DNA from: Deltaproteobacteria bacterium RIFCSPLOWO2_02_56_12
Lineage (GTDB): Bacteria; Desulfobacterota; Binatia; UBA9968
Direction of reading: 5' to 3'
Assembly (NCBI GenBank): GCA_001799045.1
Contig: MGRY01000072.1
Span: 1 to 6,523, forward strand
DNA length: 6,523 nucleotides
Position numbers and translations under genes: made by a program. The notes beneath the pieces are model-generated. The model saw nothing but the letters and a program-made list of their open reading frames with translations, was not told the DNA's origin and did no database searches. This document shows, one piece after another, positions 1 through 6,468 of the stretch. Each line of letters starts with the position of its first letter. Positions within the stretch are counted from its first letter, which is position 1.

Positions 1-38
1 GAGCAGCTAAGAGTTCCTGACGAGAAGTCACTGGAGCG

Positions 39-58
39 AAGGGATTGGGGGGTCCCTT
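39..58 (+). promoter_or_regulatory. Small inverted repeat upstream of the YHS-copA unit
   Basis: AAGGGA at 39-44 and TCCCTT at 53-58 are perfect reverse complements around an 8-base centre rich in G, followed by two more T residues. It could be the operator of a copper-responsive repressor, a weak terminator of a gene to the left, or chance. It is not a recognisable CueR site. The stem is only 6 bp, so the call is tentative. Confidence 0.2.
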
Positions 59-80
59 TTGACGAACAGCCTCGTAGATC

Positions 81-108
81 TTGACCTCTCCGTATTCCCT
101 GCTAATGT
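81..108 (+). promoter_or_regulatory. Possible sigma-70-type promoter of the YHS-copA operon
   Basis: TTGACC at 81-86 matches five of six bases of the -35 consensus. After a 16-bp spacer comes TAATGT at 103-108, a weak -10 (three of six) preceded by the TG of an extended -10 element at 100-101. A transcript starting near 115 would have a leader of about 25 nt before the YHS start codon. No CueR-like dyad is visible between the two elements. Assignment is by motif only. Confidence 0.35.
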
Positions 109-130
109 TGAGTCGAGATAAGATTAAAAA

Positions 131-136
131 AGGAGG
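131..136 (+). promoter_or_regulatory. Shine-Dalgarno site that sets the YHS protein start
   Basis: A consensus AGGAGG ends 4 nt before the ATG at 141. This favours ATG 141 over an in-frame TTG at 81, which would add 20 residues unlike any YHS protein N-terminus and would place the start inside the putative -35 element. Confidence 0.75.
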
Positions 137-140
137 CAAT

Positions 141-296
141 ATGGCGAAAGATCCGATTTGCGGCATGATGGTAGACGAGCAAAAGGCGGCAGCGACTTCC
201 TCTTATAAAGGGCAAACCTATTACTTCTGCGCCAAGGTGTGCAAGGAGAATTTTGATAAAGACCCGGAGAAATACCTCCAGAAGGGCAAAGGCTAA
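141..296 (+). CDS. Stand-alone YHS-domain protein, likely copper-binding
   Basis: This 51-residue protein is essentially one YHS domain. It begins MAKDPICGM, has the aromatic core YKGQTYYFC around residues 22-30, and ends with the usual FxxDPEKYL segment. Cys7, Cys30 and Cys34 are the probable metal ligands. There is no signal peptide or membrane segment, so it should be cytoplasmic. YHS domains are small treble-clef-like modules commonly found fused to or encoded beside heavy-metal ATPases. From the context I infer a copper chaperone, buffer or sensor role for the CopA encoded 38 nt downstream, probably from the same transcript. Its domain closely resembles residues 1-46 of that CopA, with the same cysteine spacing, suggesting duplication of the module. 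The start is fixed by a consensus ribosome-binding site. Metal specificity is not proven by sequence. Confidence 0.85.
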   Translation: MAKDPICGMMVDEQKAAATSSYKGQTYYFCAKVCKENFDKDPEKYLQKGKG

Positions 297-334
297 GACA
301 GAGAAGGCGGCAAAACTCATGAGGGAATAGCTCT

Positions 335-2827
335 ATGCCGATAGATCCGGTATGCCACATGACGGTCGAGCCGGAGACGGCAGCCGCATCGACCGAGTAT
401 CAAGGAAAGACCTACTATTTCTGCGCGGTCGGCTGCCGGGACAATTTTGTTCTGACGCCGGAGAAGTTTTTGCACGGCGAAGAAGAGGCTGCGCCCATGG
501 CGGCTATGCCTATCCCGCCAAAAGCGGCGGCGCCTGCCGGGGAAAAAAGCGAGCAGGTCACGATTCCCGTGCGCGGGATGAGCTGTTCTTCTTGCGTCAT
601 AAAGATTGAAAACCGGCTTCGCAGCCTTCCCGGTGTCATCGAGGCGGCGGTCAATTTTGGCACAGAGAAGGCGACGGTTCACTACATTCCATCGGTTCAT
701 TCTCTCGATGATCTCAAAAAGGCGATTCGGGATGTCGGCTATGAGCCCCTTGATGGTGCGGGCGGGGAGGAGTTGGCCGATTTCGAGAGGGCGGCTCGGG
801 AGCAAGAGATCCGGCGGCTAAAGTTCAAGACCATCGCCGGTGTTGCCCTGAGTATCCCAGTCTTTCTTGGCAGTTTTCCCGAGTGGTTCCCCTGGGTACC
901 GGAGATCCTCAAATCCCCCTGGACTCTCTTGCTCCTGACGACGCCGGCGCAATTCTGGGTCGGCTGGCATTTCCACCATGGCTTTTGGGTGGCCTTGAAG
1001 CACCGCACCTCTGACATGAACACCCTGGTTTCCGTGGGCACGAACGCCGCTTACTTTTACAGCCTGGCTGTCACTCTGTTTCCAGCCAAGCTCACTCCTG
1101 CGGGCTCGATGCCGATGTATTATTACGACACCGCGGCGATCCTCATGGCGCTCATCGTTATGGGACGATGGTTGGAGGCGCGGGCGCGGGGCAAGACTTC
1201 CGAAGCGATTAAAAAGCTCATGGGACTTCAGGCCAAGACCGCCCGTGTGATCCGCAATGGCGAGGAGAGAGATATCCCCGTGGAGGAGGTAGGGGTGGGC
1301 GATCTCGTGGTGGTGAGGCCTGGCGGATTGATCCCCGTTGACGGCTTGGTCCAGGAAGGTTTTTCCGCCGTGGACGAATCGATGCTTACGGGTGAGAGCC
1401 TCCCGGTGGAGAAAAAGCCCGGAGATGAGGTCATCGGGGCGACCCTGAACAGGACCGGCAGTTTCAAGTTTAAGGCGACTAAGGTGGGCAAAGAGACCGC
1501 TCTGGCCCGCATCATCAAATTGGTTGAGGAGGCGCAAGGCTCCAAGGCGCCGATTCAGCGTCTGGCGGACAAAATCTCCGGTATTTTTGTTCCCATTGTG
1601 ATCGTCATCGCCGTTATGACCTTTGGCGTCTGGTATCTTTGGGGACCCGAGCCCAGCTTTATCTATGCTCTCACGACCTTTGTCGCGGTGGTGGTCATTG
1701 CCTGTCCCTGCGCTTTGGGTCTGGCCACGCCGACCGCAATCATGGTCGGGACCGGCAAGGGGGCGGAGAACGGGATTCTCATCAAAGGCGGGGAGAGTCT
1801 TGAGCAGGCGCACAAGATCACAACGATAGTCTTCGATAAGACCGGGACCCTGACTCGGGGAGAACCGTCGGTGACTGACATTTTGGTTTGCGATTCTTCC
1901 ATGACGAGCGACGAGTTGCTCCGTTTGGCCGCCTCGGCGGAAAAGGGCTCGGAGCATCCTCTGGGAGAGGCGATTGTGAGAAAGGCGAATGAAGAGGGGC
2001 TGACCCTCGAGGATGCGCAGGACTTTGAAGCGGTGCCGGGTCACGGAGTGCGCGCGAGCGTGGCCGGGAAAAAACTGCTTTTGGGCAACTTGAGGCTGAT
2101 GGAAGAGGAAAAAATAGCTCTGAACGGCGGCGCCAACAGCGCGGAAGTGATATCGGCCCAGGGGAAGACGGCGATGTTTGTGGCGGTCAATGGAAAATGT
2201 GCGGGTTTGCTCGGCGTTGCCGACACTCTAAAGCCCTACTCGAAGGAGGCGGTGGCGGAGCTGCGCCGGCTGGACATCGAAGTCATCATGATGACCGGGG
2301 ACAATCGGCGCACCGCCGAGGCGATGGCCCACCAGGTCGGGATCGACCGCGTCCTGGCGGAGGTCCTGCCTGAGGACAAGGCCAATGAAGTCAAAAAGCT
2401 TCAGGGGAGGGGAAAAATGGTGGCGATGGTCGGCGACGGCATCAACGATGCCCCCGCCCTGGCACAGGCCGATGTCGGCATCGCCATCGGCACCGGGACG
2501 GACGTGGCGATGGAGGCTGCAGATGTTACTCTGATCAAAGGCGATCTCAGGGCGGTGGTTACCGCCATTCACCTGAGCAAACGTACCATGCGCACCATCC
2601 GCCAGAACCTCTTCTGGGCTTTTTTCTATAATGTGGTGCTGATACCGGTGGCTGCCGGGGTTTTGTATTTAGTCTTCGGCGGCGGAAAGGTCCCGACCTT
2701 CCTTCACCCCGTTTTCGGTCACGATGGTCTTCTCAGCCCCGTGCTCGCAGGGGCGGCAATGGCCTTGAGCTCGGTGACCGTGGTGAGCAATTCGCTGCGC
2801 CTGAGACGATTTCGCTCGTCCTTATAA
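335..2827 (+). CDS. copA: Copper-translocating P1B-type ATPase with N-terminal YHS and HMA domains
   Basis: This is an inner-membrane Cu(I) efflux pump of 830 residues, full length. Domain order: YHS domain (about 1-46; Cys7, Cys30, Cys34), an Ala/Pro-rich linker (48-72), one HMA domain (about 74-139) with the metal motif GMSCSSC at 81-87, then the ATPase core. Visible core motifs are TGES 352-355 (actuator), CPC 457-459 in TM6, the phosphorylated DKTGT 501-505, the P1B-specific SEHP 539-542, TGDN 654-657 and GDGINDAP 700-707. Tyr765-Asn766 in TM7 and MALSS 809-813 with Asn819 in TM8 complete the Cu(I) signature of the CopA subgroup. Eight membrane segments are expected. The TM7-TM8 loop (about 781-799) looks longer than in typical CopA and holds His791 and His796. 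GAGGGA at 321-326 is a suitable ribosome-binding site 8 nt before the ATG. It likely shares an operon with the upstream YHS gene. Confidence 0.96.
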   Translation: MPIDPVCHMTVEPETAAASTEYQGKTYYFCAVGCRDNFVLTPEKFLHGEEEAAPMAAMPIPPKAAAPAGEKSEQVTIPVRGMSCSSCVIKIENRLRSLPGVIEAAVNFGTEKATVHYIPSVHSLDDLKKAIRDVGYEPLDGAGGEELADFERAAREQEIRRLKFKTIAGVALSIPVFLGSFPEWFPWVPEILKSPWTLLLLTTPAQFWVGWHFHHGFWVALKHRTSDMNTLVSVGTNAAYFYSLAVTLFPAKLTPAGSMPMYYYDTAAILMALIVMGRWLEARARGKTSEAIKKLMGLQAKTARVIRNGEERDIPVEEVGVGDLVVVRPGGLIPVDGLVQEGFSAVDESMLTGESLPVEKKPGDEVIGATLNRTGSFKFKATKVGKETALARIIKLVEEAQGSKAPIQRLADKISGIFVPIVIVIAVMTFGVWYLWGPEPSFIYALTTFVAVVVIACPCALGLATPTAIMVGTGKGAENGILIKGGESLEQAHKITTIVFDKTGTLTRGEPSVTDILVCDSSMTSDELLRLAASAEKGSEHPLGEAIVRKANEEGLTLEDAQDFEAVPGHGVRASVAGKKLLLGNLRLMEEEKIALNGGANSAEVISAQGKTAMFVAVNGKCAGLLGVADTLKPYSKEAVAELRRLDIEVIMMTGDNRRTAEAMAHQVGIDRVLAEVLPEDKANEVKKLQGRGKMVAMVGDGINDAPALAQADVGIAIGTGTDVAMEAADVTLIKGDLRAVVTAIHLSKRTMRTIRQNLFWAFFYNVVLIPVAAGVLYLVFGGGKVPTFLHPVFGHDGLLSPVLAGAAMALSSVTVVSNSLRLRRFRSSL

Positions 2828-2850
2828 ATAATGGACCTAAAGTTCAGATA

Positions 2851-3861
2851 TCATTTTTGCCCGCTGTAGAGGCGGTCGATAAAGCCGCTGCGGTCTATTT
2901 CCGACAATGGTCCTGGGTCGATGAATTCTGCTGCTCTGTGCTGGGCATAGCGCGGCTCTCTTTCCGCGAGATGGCTTAAGACTGCCTGCACGGCGGTTTC
3001 TACGGCATACGGCTTGGCGGGCATGTCGGCTGCATAGTTCCACGAGTCTTCCAGGGCATCGCGATCATTGGTGCCCAGGAATTTAGCGAGAATGCGGTAG
3101 GTTTCCTCCCGCCTGGTCTTGAAGAAATGGATCCCCCGAACGACGGCCCGGAGCGCGCGTCGGGCAAGATTGGGATTATCCCTGATCAAGGAGCGGCGGG
3201 TCGCCAGCGTGGCGCCCTGGTACTCAATTTTGAGGTCGGAGAGATTCACGAGAAAGTTCATTCCCGCCTTGCGCGCGAAGACAGTCGCCGGCGGAGTAAT
3301 CATCGTGGCAGCCACTTTGCCGGTTTGCAGCGCAGTCCACATTACCTCATTGCTGCCAAGGAATAGAAACTTCACATCCTTGTCCGGGTCCAGCCCCAAA
3401 TGGCGCACGGCAAAGCGGGCGCTTTTTTCATAGGCATCCCCTGGCCGCTGAAGCCCGACGATTTTTCCCCTCAGCTCTTTAGCGCCGGCTGTCTCCGGGC
3501 GGGAGACGAAGAACATGGAGGCGTAGCGCGTGAAGCCTCCCAGCATGACCACATCTCCGTGCTGGACCGAGACCGGGATCATAAGAAAAGAGGACATGAT
3601 GGTGAAGTCGACGTCCCCCGAGATGAGCGCCATGGGGGCTACAGAGCCGGCCGTGCGGACGACTTCCACCTGGAGCCCTTCCTCGCGGAAGAAGCCTGCC
3701 TCGTTGGTCAGGTAGGGGATCGAGTGAATCACCGCGCGGGCCGCATAGCCGATGCGAATACGCTCTTTTTCCGGCTTCCCCTGGGCCATCACGGGGGAGG
3801 AGAGGCAAACAAAGAGAAGGAGTAGGATCAAGAGCAGAGGGTTTTTTTTACTCTGCTTCAC
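2851..3861 (-). CDS. Periplasmic substrate-binding protein, NMT1/SsuA-like (ABC transporter type)
   Basis: This 336-residue protein has a clear Sec signal peptide: Lys-rich start, hydrophobic stretch around 8-21, and probable cleavage after VMA at 24-26. Cys19 is not in a good lipobox, so it is probably soluble in the periplasm. The mature part begins IRIGYA and continues with segments typical of the NMT1/THI5/SsuA cluster: a strand-helix followed by AGFFREEGLQVEVV at 55-68, SGDVDFTI at 81-88 and LRGKIVGL at 130-137. The family binds small ligands such as thiamine-pyrimidine precursors, sulfonates or other organic acids; the ligand here is unknown. The start is GTG with only a weak AGAAG upstream, and an in-frame stop shortly upstream excludes longer forms. 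It lies 19 nt after pncB on the same strand, so co-transcription and translational coupling are likely. No permease or ATPase gene is adjacent, because the next gene is the convergent copA. Confidence 0.87.
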   Translation of the reverse strand: MKQSKKNPLLLILLLLFVCLSSPVMAQGKPEKERIRIGYAARAVIHSIPYLTNEAGFFREEGLQVEVVRTAGSVAPMALISGDVDFTIMSSFLMIPVSVQHGDVVMLGGFTRYASMFFVSRPETAGAKELRGKIVGLQRPGDAYEKSARFAVRHLGLDPDKDVKFLFLGSNEVMWTALQTGKVAATMITPPATVFARKAGMNFLVNLSDLKIEYQGATLATRRSLIRDNPNLARRALRAVVRGIHFFKTRREETYRILAKFLGTNDRDALEDSWNYAADMPAKPYAVETAVQAVLSHLAEREPRYAQHRAAEFIDPGPLSEIDRSGFIDRLYSGQK

Positions 3862-3880
3862 CGAGGTTGCTTCTACGGCC

Positions 3881-5254
3881 TTAAATCGATTGTGTCAAGG
3901 GGAGCTGGGTTTGCGCCACCTGCTGCTCGATCTCCGCCTTGAGATGCGTCAGTCGCGGGCTTAATTCCACCGGGTAAATTGCCGGGTTGCGAATCGCCCT
4001 GGTGTTCTCGTCAAGACGGCCAAATTCATCTAAAAAGCTTTCCCGGATCTCCCTTAGGCTCGGGTAAGCGCCTTTTATTTCCCCCTTTTCCATAACCTTT
4101 TTAAGCAGGGGTTCAGCGCCTGGAAGCTCCTCATGTCGCAGGGCAATAACATCTTTAAGCAGCTGGCCCCGTCCGTCAACAAAACGAAAGATCTGTTTTC
4201 TTCCCGGGGAAGAGACCTTTCCGGTGCTGAGCTTCAAGACCGGCCGTCCGTTGTACTCCACCATTTTGTAGGCCATGTCGAGCCACGGGGCATCCGCCGA
4301 GACTCCCATTTTTGTCCCTACCCCGTAGCTGTCATAAGGGGCGTTGACCTCCGTCAGCGCCGCCAGGTCATATTCGTCCAGACCTCCGCTGCCGATGATT
4401 TTCACGTCGACGAATCCTGCCTCATCGAAGATCCGCCTTACCTCTTTGGCCAGGGAGGCCAGGTCACCGCTGTCAATGCGCACGCCGCGCAGCCGCTGCC
4501 CTTTCCCGGCCATCTCTCGCGCTACCTCGACGGCCTTACGGGCCCCTGCCACGGTATCGTAAGTGTCGATCAACAGAGTCGAGTTCTCAGGGAAGCTCGT
4601 AACGAAGCTGCGGAAGGCGTCAATCTCGCGCTCGAAGCTGGTGACAAAAGAATGGGCCATGGTCCCGACGATCGGGATGCCGTATATCTTGCCGGCCGCT
4701 ACATTGCTCGTGCCGCTGAATCCGGCCACATAACTCGAGCGCGCGACCTTTATCCCGGCGTCGATGCCGTGAGTGCGGCGCAGCGAAAAGTCCACCAGCG
4801 CGCGTCCTCCGGCGACATGGACGCAGCGGGCTGCCTTGGTGGCGATGAGCACTTGCAGATTGATCTGATTGAGCACAAAGGTTTCGACGATCTGGGCCTC
4901 GATGATAGGCGCCGTGATCTCGAGAATCGGTTCATCTTTGAAAAAGAGCCGCCCTTCGGGTATGGCCCAGACTTCTCCGGTGAAGCGCAGCCCTTTAAGG
5001 AAGTCCAGGAAATCGGCGGCGAACATCCGGGTTGAGGTGAGATAGTCTATAGCCTCCCGGTCAAAAGCAAAGCCTTGAAGAAAGTCCAGGACATGCTCCA
5101 GGCCGGCAGACACGAAGGCGCCCCGATGGGGCGGATAAGAGCGGACGAAGAGACTGAAAGTCGCCGATGCGGATTTTTTGCTCTGCAGATAGCTCTGGGC
5201 CATGGTCAGCTGGTACAGGTCTGTCAGCAGGGCGAGGCTGTTCAGATACTCCAC
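3881..5254 (-). CDS. pncB: Nicotinate phosphoribosyltransferase
   Basis: The enzyme converts nicotinate and PRPP to nicotinate mononucleotide, coupled to ATP hydrolysis, in the Preiss-Handler NAD salvage route in the cytoplasm. The 457 residues fit the longer NAPRTase subgroup, and the N-terminal LLTDLYQLTMA (9-19) is its hallmark. Other conserved segments are GFSGTSN 178-184, GTMAHSF 197-203 (His201 is the expected autophosphorylated histidine), LIDTYDT 228-234, RIDSGDL 259-265, GSGGLDE 288-294 and GVGTKM 311-316, the latter group forming the phosphoribosyltransferase core. The C-terminal IYPVELSP (426-433) is also typical. The start is GTG, with AAGGAG 5 nt upstream. It is the first gene of a minus-strand unit with the binding-protein gene 19 nt downstream. 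A 21-bp palindrome 37 nt before the start codon probably makes it NrtR-regulated. Confidence 0.96.
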   Translation of the reverse strand: MEYLNSLALLTDLYQLTMAQSYLQSKKSASATFSLFVRSYPPHRGAFVSAGLEHVLDFLQGFAFDREAIDYLTSTRMFAADFLDFLKGLRFTGEVWAIPEGRLFFKDEPILEITAPIIEAQIVETFVLNQINLQVLIATKAARCVHVAGGRALVDFSLRRTHGIDAGIKVARSSYVAGFSGTSNVAAGKIYGIPIVGTMAHSFVTSFEREIDAFRSFVTSFPENSTLLIDTYDTVAGARKAVEVAREMAGKGQRLRGVRIDSGDLASLAKEVRRIFDEAGFVDVKIIGSGGLDEYDLAALTEVNAPYDSYGVGTKMGVSADAPWLDMAYKMVEYNGRPVLKLSTGKVSSPGRKQIFRFVDGRGQLLKDVIALRHEELPGAEPLLKKVMEKGEIKGAYPSLREIRESFLDEFGRLDENTRAIRNPAIYPVELSPRLTHLKAEIEQQVAQTQLPLTQSI

Positions 5255-5259
5255 GGTGG

Positions 5260-5265
5260 CTCCTT
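5260..5265 (-). promoter_or_regulatory. Shine-Dalgarno site supporting the GTG start of pncB
   Basis: On the minus strand AAGGAG ends 5 nt before the GTG at 5254. This supports a non-ATG start at a position where the protein begins MEYLNSLALLTDLYQ, the expected beginning of this enzyme family. Confidence 0.7.
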
Positions 5266-5291
5266 GTGGCGGAAAAGTGCTGGGCTTGAGT

Positions 5292-5312
5292 TTAGTGTAA
5301 AAATAACACTAA
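5292..5312. promoter_or_regulatory. Predicted NrtR operator upstream of pncB
   Basis: TTAGTGT at 5292-5298 and ACACTAA at 5306-5312 form a perfect 7+7 bp inverted repeat around a 7-bp A/T-only centre, 21 bp in all. From memory of comparative-genomics work, NrtR sites (Nudix-related repressors of NAD metabolism) are 21-bp palindromes with a GT-N7-AC core, often with TAGTGT/ACACTA arms, and pncB is a known target gene. Shape, sequence and location all fit. The site lies in an A/T-rich patch where the pncB promoter is expected, consistent with repression by blocking RNA polymerase. No nrtR gene is in the window, so the regulator is inferred. Confidence 0.65.
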
Positions 5313-5374
5313 GTAAAGAGGGTTTTTTCGCTATTCCGGGGAGCGGGATGCGCTGCGCCGATCGCGTCGGGCTA

Positions 5375-5403
5375 TTGCTTTCTCAATTTTCTTCTGCTAT
5401 TTC
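5375..5403 (+). promoter_or_regulatory. Possible promoter of the di-iron protein operon
   Basis: TTGCTT at 5375-5380 is followed after 17 bp by TATTTC at 5398-5403, preceded by the TG of an extended -10 at 5395-5396. A second -10-like hexamer, TATAGA at 5408-5413, has no good -35 partner. Either would give a leader of roughly 30-40 nt before the ATG at 5451. Both matches are weak. Confidence 0.25.
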
Positions 5404-5436
5404 GGTCTATAGAAAAGTTCAATAAGGCAAAGGTTC

Positions 5437-5442
5437 AGGAGG
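5437..5442 (+). promoter_or_regulatory. Shine-Dalgarno site that selects ATG 5451
   Basis: A consensus AGGAGG lies 8 nt before the ATG at 5451. A TTG immediately upstream at 5448 is in frame and would add one residue, but the ATG is the more likely initiator. Confidence 0.7.
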
Positions 5443-5450
5443 GTGGGTTG

Positions 5451-6167
5451 ATGTTCAGTGATAAGATTGAGCTTAAAGATTTCGAAAAGATGGATCCGGA
5501 GTACCAGGATCTGCTGAAACGCGTACTGGCCATTCAGGCGGATTGTGAGATCGGCGGTCCGCACCTGTACGTGGAGAACATCCTGCCCACGGCCCCCACG
5601 AAGTTAGACCAGCTAATTGTTGCCAGGACGGCTGCCGAAGAGATCGACCACTACAGGAAAATAGCGCGCCTTGCCGGCGAAATAGGCGCCGACGTTTCTT
5701 ACGTCCTCAGCCGGCCGAATCAGGAAAGGTACGTAGATGCCTTTCGAGGCGAGATAACGAGCTGGGAACATTTCGCGGTTTTCGGGTTTCTCATCGACCG
5801 TATCGGCCGCTATCAATTGGAGGAGTTTATAGGCTGTAGTTATGCCCCGCTGGAGCGAATCCTCCCGGACGTCATGAGAGAGGAAGCAGGCCACATCGAT
5901 TTCGGAACCACCAAGACTGCCGAGCTTGCCGCAAAAGGGGGAGAATCCAAAGTGAAGGTTCAAAAGGCGCTCGACTACTGGTATGTCAAGGCGCTCGACA
6001 TGTTTGGCCGCTCGGACTCGTACCGTTCGGAGCGTTACCGGCACTGGGGCCTGAAGCGCCGGACCAATGCCCAGGCGAGAGAACAGTACATCAAAGAGGT
6101 GAACCCCCTGATCGAGCAGATGGGGCTTCAGATCCCCGATCCCGACAAGGGGCGGCACTATTCCTAG
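5451..6167 (+). CDS. PaaA/PaaC-like ferritin-fold di-iron protein (phenylacetyl-CoA epoxidase superfamily)
   Basis: This 238-residue, all-helical, soluble protein resembles the PaaA/PaaC family, whose PaaA member is the di-iron subunit of ring-1,2-phenylacetyl-CoA epoxidase; BoxB is a more distant relative. A full carboxylate di-iron ligand set can be proposed: Glu33 (DCEIGGP), Glu64-x-x-His67 (EEIDH), Glu124 or Glu125 (QLEEF), and Glu145-x-x-His148 (EEAGH). Two ExxH motifs about 80 residues apart are characteristic of such sites, so it is probably catalytic rather than a structural PaaC-type subunit. It is shorter than typical PaaA (about 300 residues). No paaB, paaD or paaE reductase gene is adjacent. 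The next genes are a 62-residue unknown and a likely ETF beta subunit. The substrate is unknown, and oxygenase or other di-iron oxidase chemistry is inference. Confidence 0.78.
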   Translation: MFSDKIELKDFEKMDPEYQDLLKRVLAIQADCEIGGPHLYVENILPTAPTKLDQLIVARTAAEEIDHYRKIARLAGEIGADVSYVLSRPNQERYVDAFRGEITSWEHFAVFGFLIDRIGRYQLEEFIGCSYAPLERILPDVMREEAGHIDFGTTKTAELAAKGGESKVKVQKALDYWYVKALDMFGRSDSYRSERYRHWGLKRRTNAQAREQYIKEVNPLIEQMGLQIPDPDKGRHYS

Positions 6168-6177
6168 GACAGCAGTT

Positions 6178-6366
6178 ATGCCGCAAGCACCAAACACCGA
6201 GGCGATGGACGAGCATCTCAAGGATGTTGTCCAGGCGCTTCACGGCGCCGTCAATTGGGCGATGCCGCACCTGAACGATCCGAAAATCGTGGATAAGGCG
6301 ATCCAGGACTGCAAAGAGATATTGGATGTCGTGATCGAGGGGAAGGTCTCCGAGTGGCTGAAATAA
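6178..6366 (+). CDS. Small helical protein of unknown function (62 residues)
   Basis: I do not recognise this protein. It is charged and predicted mostly helical, with His13, His22, His31 and Cys44, no signal peptide and no membrane segment. It starts 10 nt after the stop codon of the di-iron gene and has only a poor ribosome-binding site, which suggests translational coupling. An internal ATG at 6205 has GAGG only 2 nt upstream, too close for good initiation, so the start at 6178 is kept. Codon choice, with many G/C third positions, agrees with the neighbours and supports a real gene. By context it may be a small partner of the di-iron protein, but this is only suggested by the tight spacing. 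Confidence 0.6.
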   Translation: MPQAPNTEAMDEHLKDVVQALHGAVNWAMPHLNDPKIVDKAIQDCKEILDVVIEGKVSEWLK

Positions 6367-6379
6367 GCAGTAAAAGCAA

Positions 6380-6446
6380 CAGGCATTAGGCATTAGGCAA
6401 TAGAGATCTCTGACAATCCTCCTGTTGCCTATTGCCTACTGCCCTG
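6380..6446. repeat. Imperfect long inverted repeat built of heptamers
   Basis: The left arm at 6380-6403 is made of AGGCATT, AGGCATT and AGGCAAT units; the right arm at 6422-6446 is its near reverse complement (ATTGCCT-type units). Pairing gives 21 Watson-Crick pairs, one G-U, two mismatches and one bulged C around an 18-nt loop, which itself contains the palindrome GAGATCTC overlapping its left edge (6403-6410). A second register exists, since GCAACAGG at 6376-6383 is exactly complementary to CCTGTTGC at 6421-6428. No T-tract follows, so it is not a classical intrinsic terminator. It is more likely an intergenic repeat, perhaps affecting mRNA stability or attenuating expression of the gene downstream. 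Confidence 0.8.
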
Positions 6447-6468
6447 AGTTCTCGTCAAAGGCTCAACG

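Noticed and set aside
1..84. An open frame entering from the left edge and ending at TGA 82-84, possibly the C-terminus of an upstream gene
   Set aside because: Only 27 codons, with no recognisable motif. Another forward frame and the opposite strand are also open over much of the stretch, so coding cannot be told from chance.
81..140. A TTG start at 81 extending the YHS protein by 20 residues
   Set aside because: The consensus AGGAGG at 131-136 belongs to ATG 141, the extra residues do not look like a signal peptide or domain, and the TTG overlaps a probable -35 element.
818..2044. A 408-codon open frame antisense to copA
   Set aside because: It is a mirror of copA codon bias; the product is rich in Arg, His, Gly and Pro without domain motifs, and the sense strand has unmistakable ATPase motifs throughout.
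2828..2850. A shared terminator between the convergent copA and binding-protein genes
   Set aside because: The 23-bp gap has no stem-loop with a T-tract in either direction. Termination must occur inside the opposing gene or by another mechanism.
4133..5035. A 300-codon open frame antisense to pncB
   Set aside because: It lacks family motifs and a convincing ribosome-binding site and lies wholly within the well-supported pncB gene.
6380..6446. The heptamer inverted repeat read as a CRISPR unit or an intrinsic terminator
   Set aside because: There are no regular repeats with unique spacers, and no T-run follows the stem on either strand.
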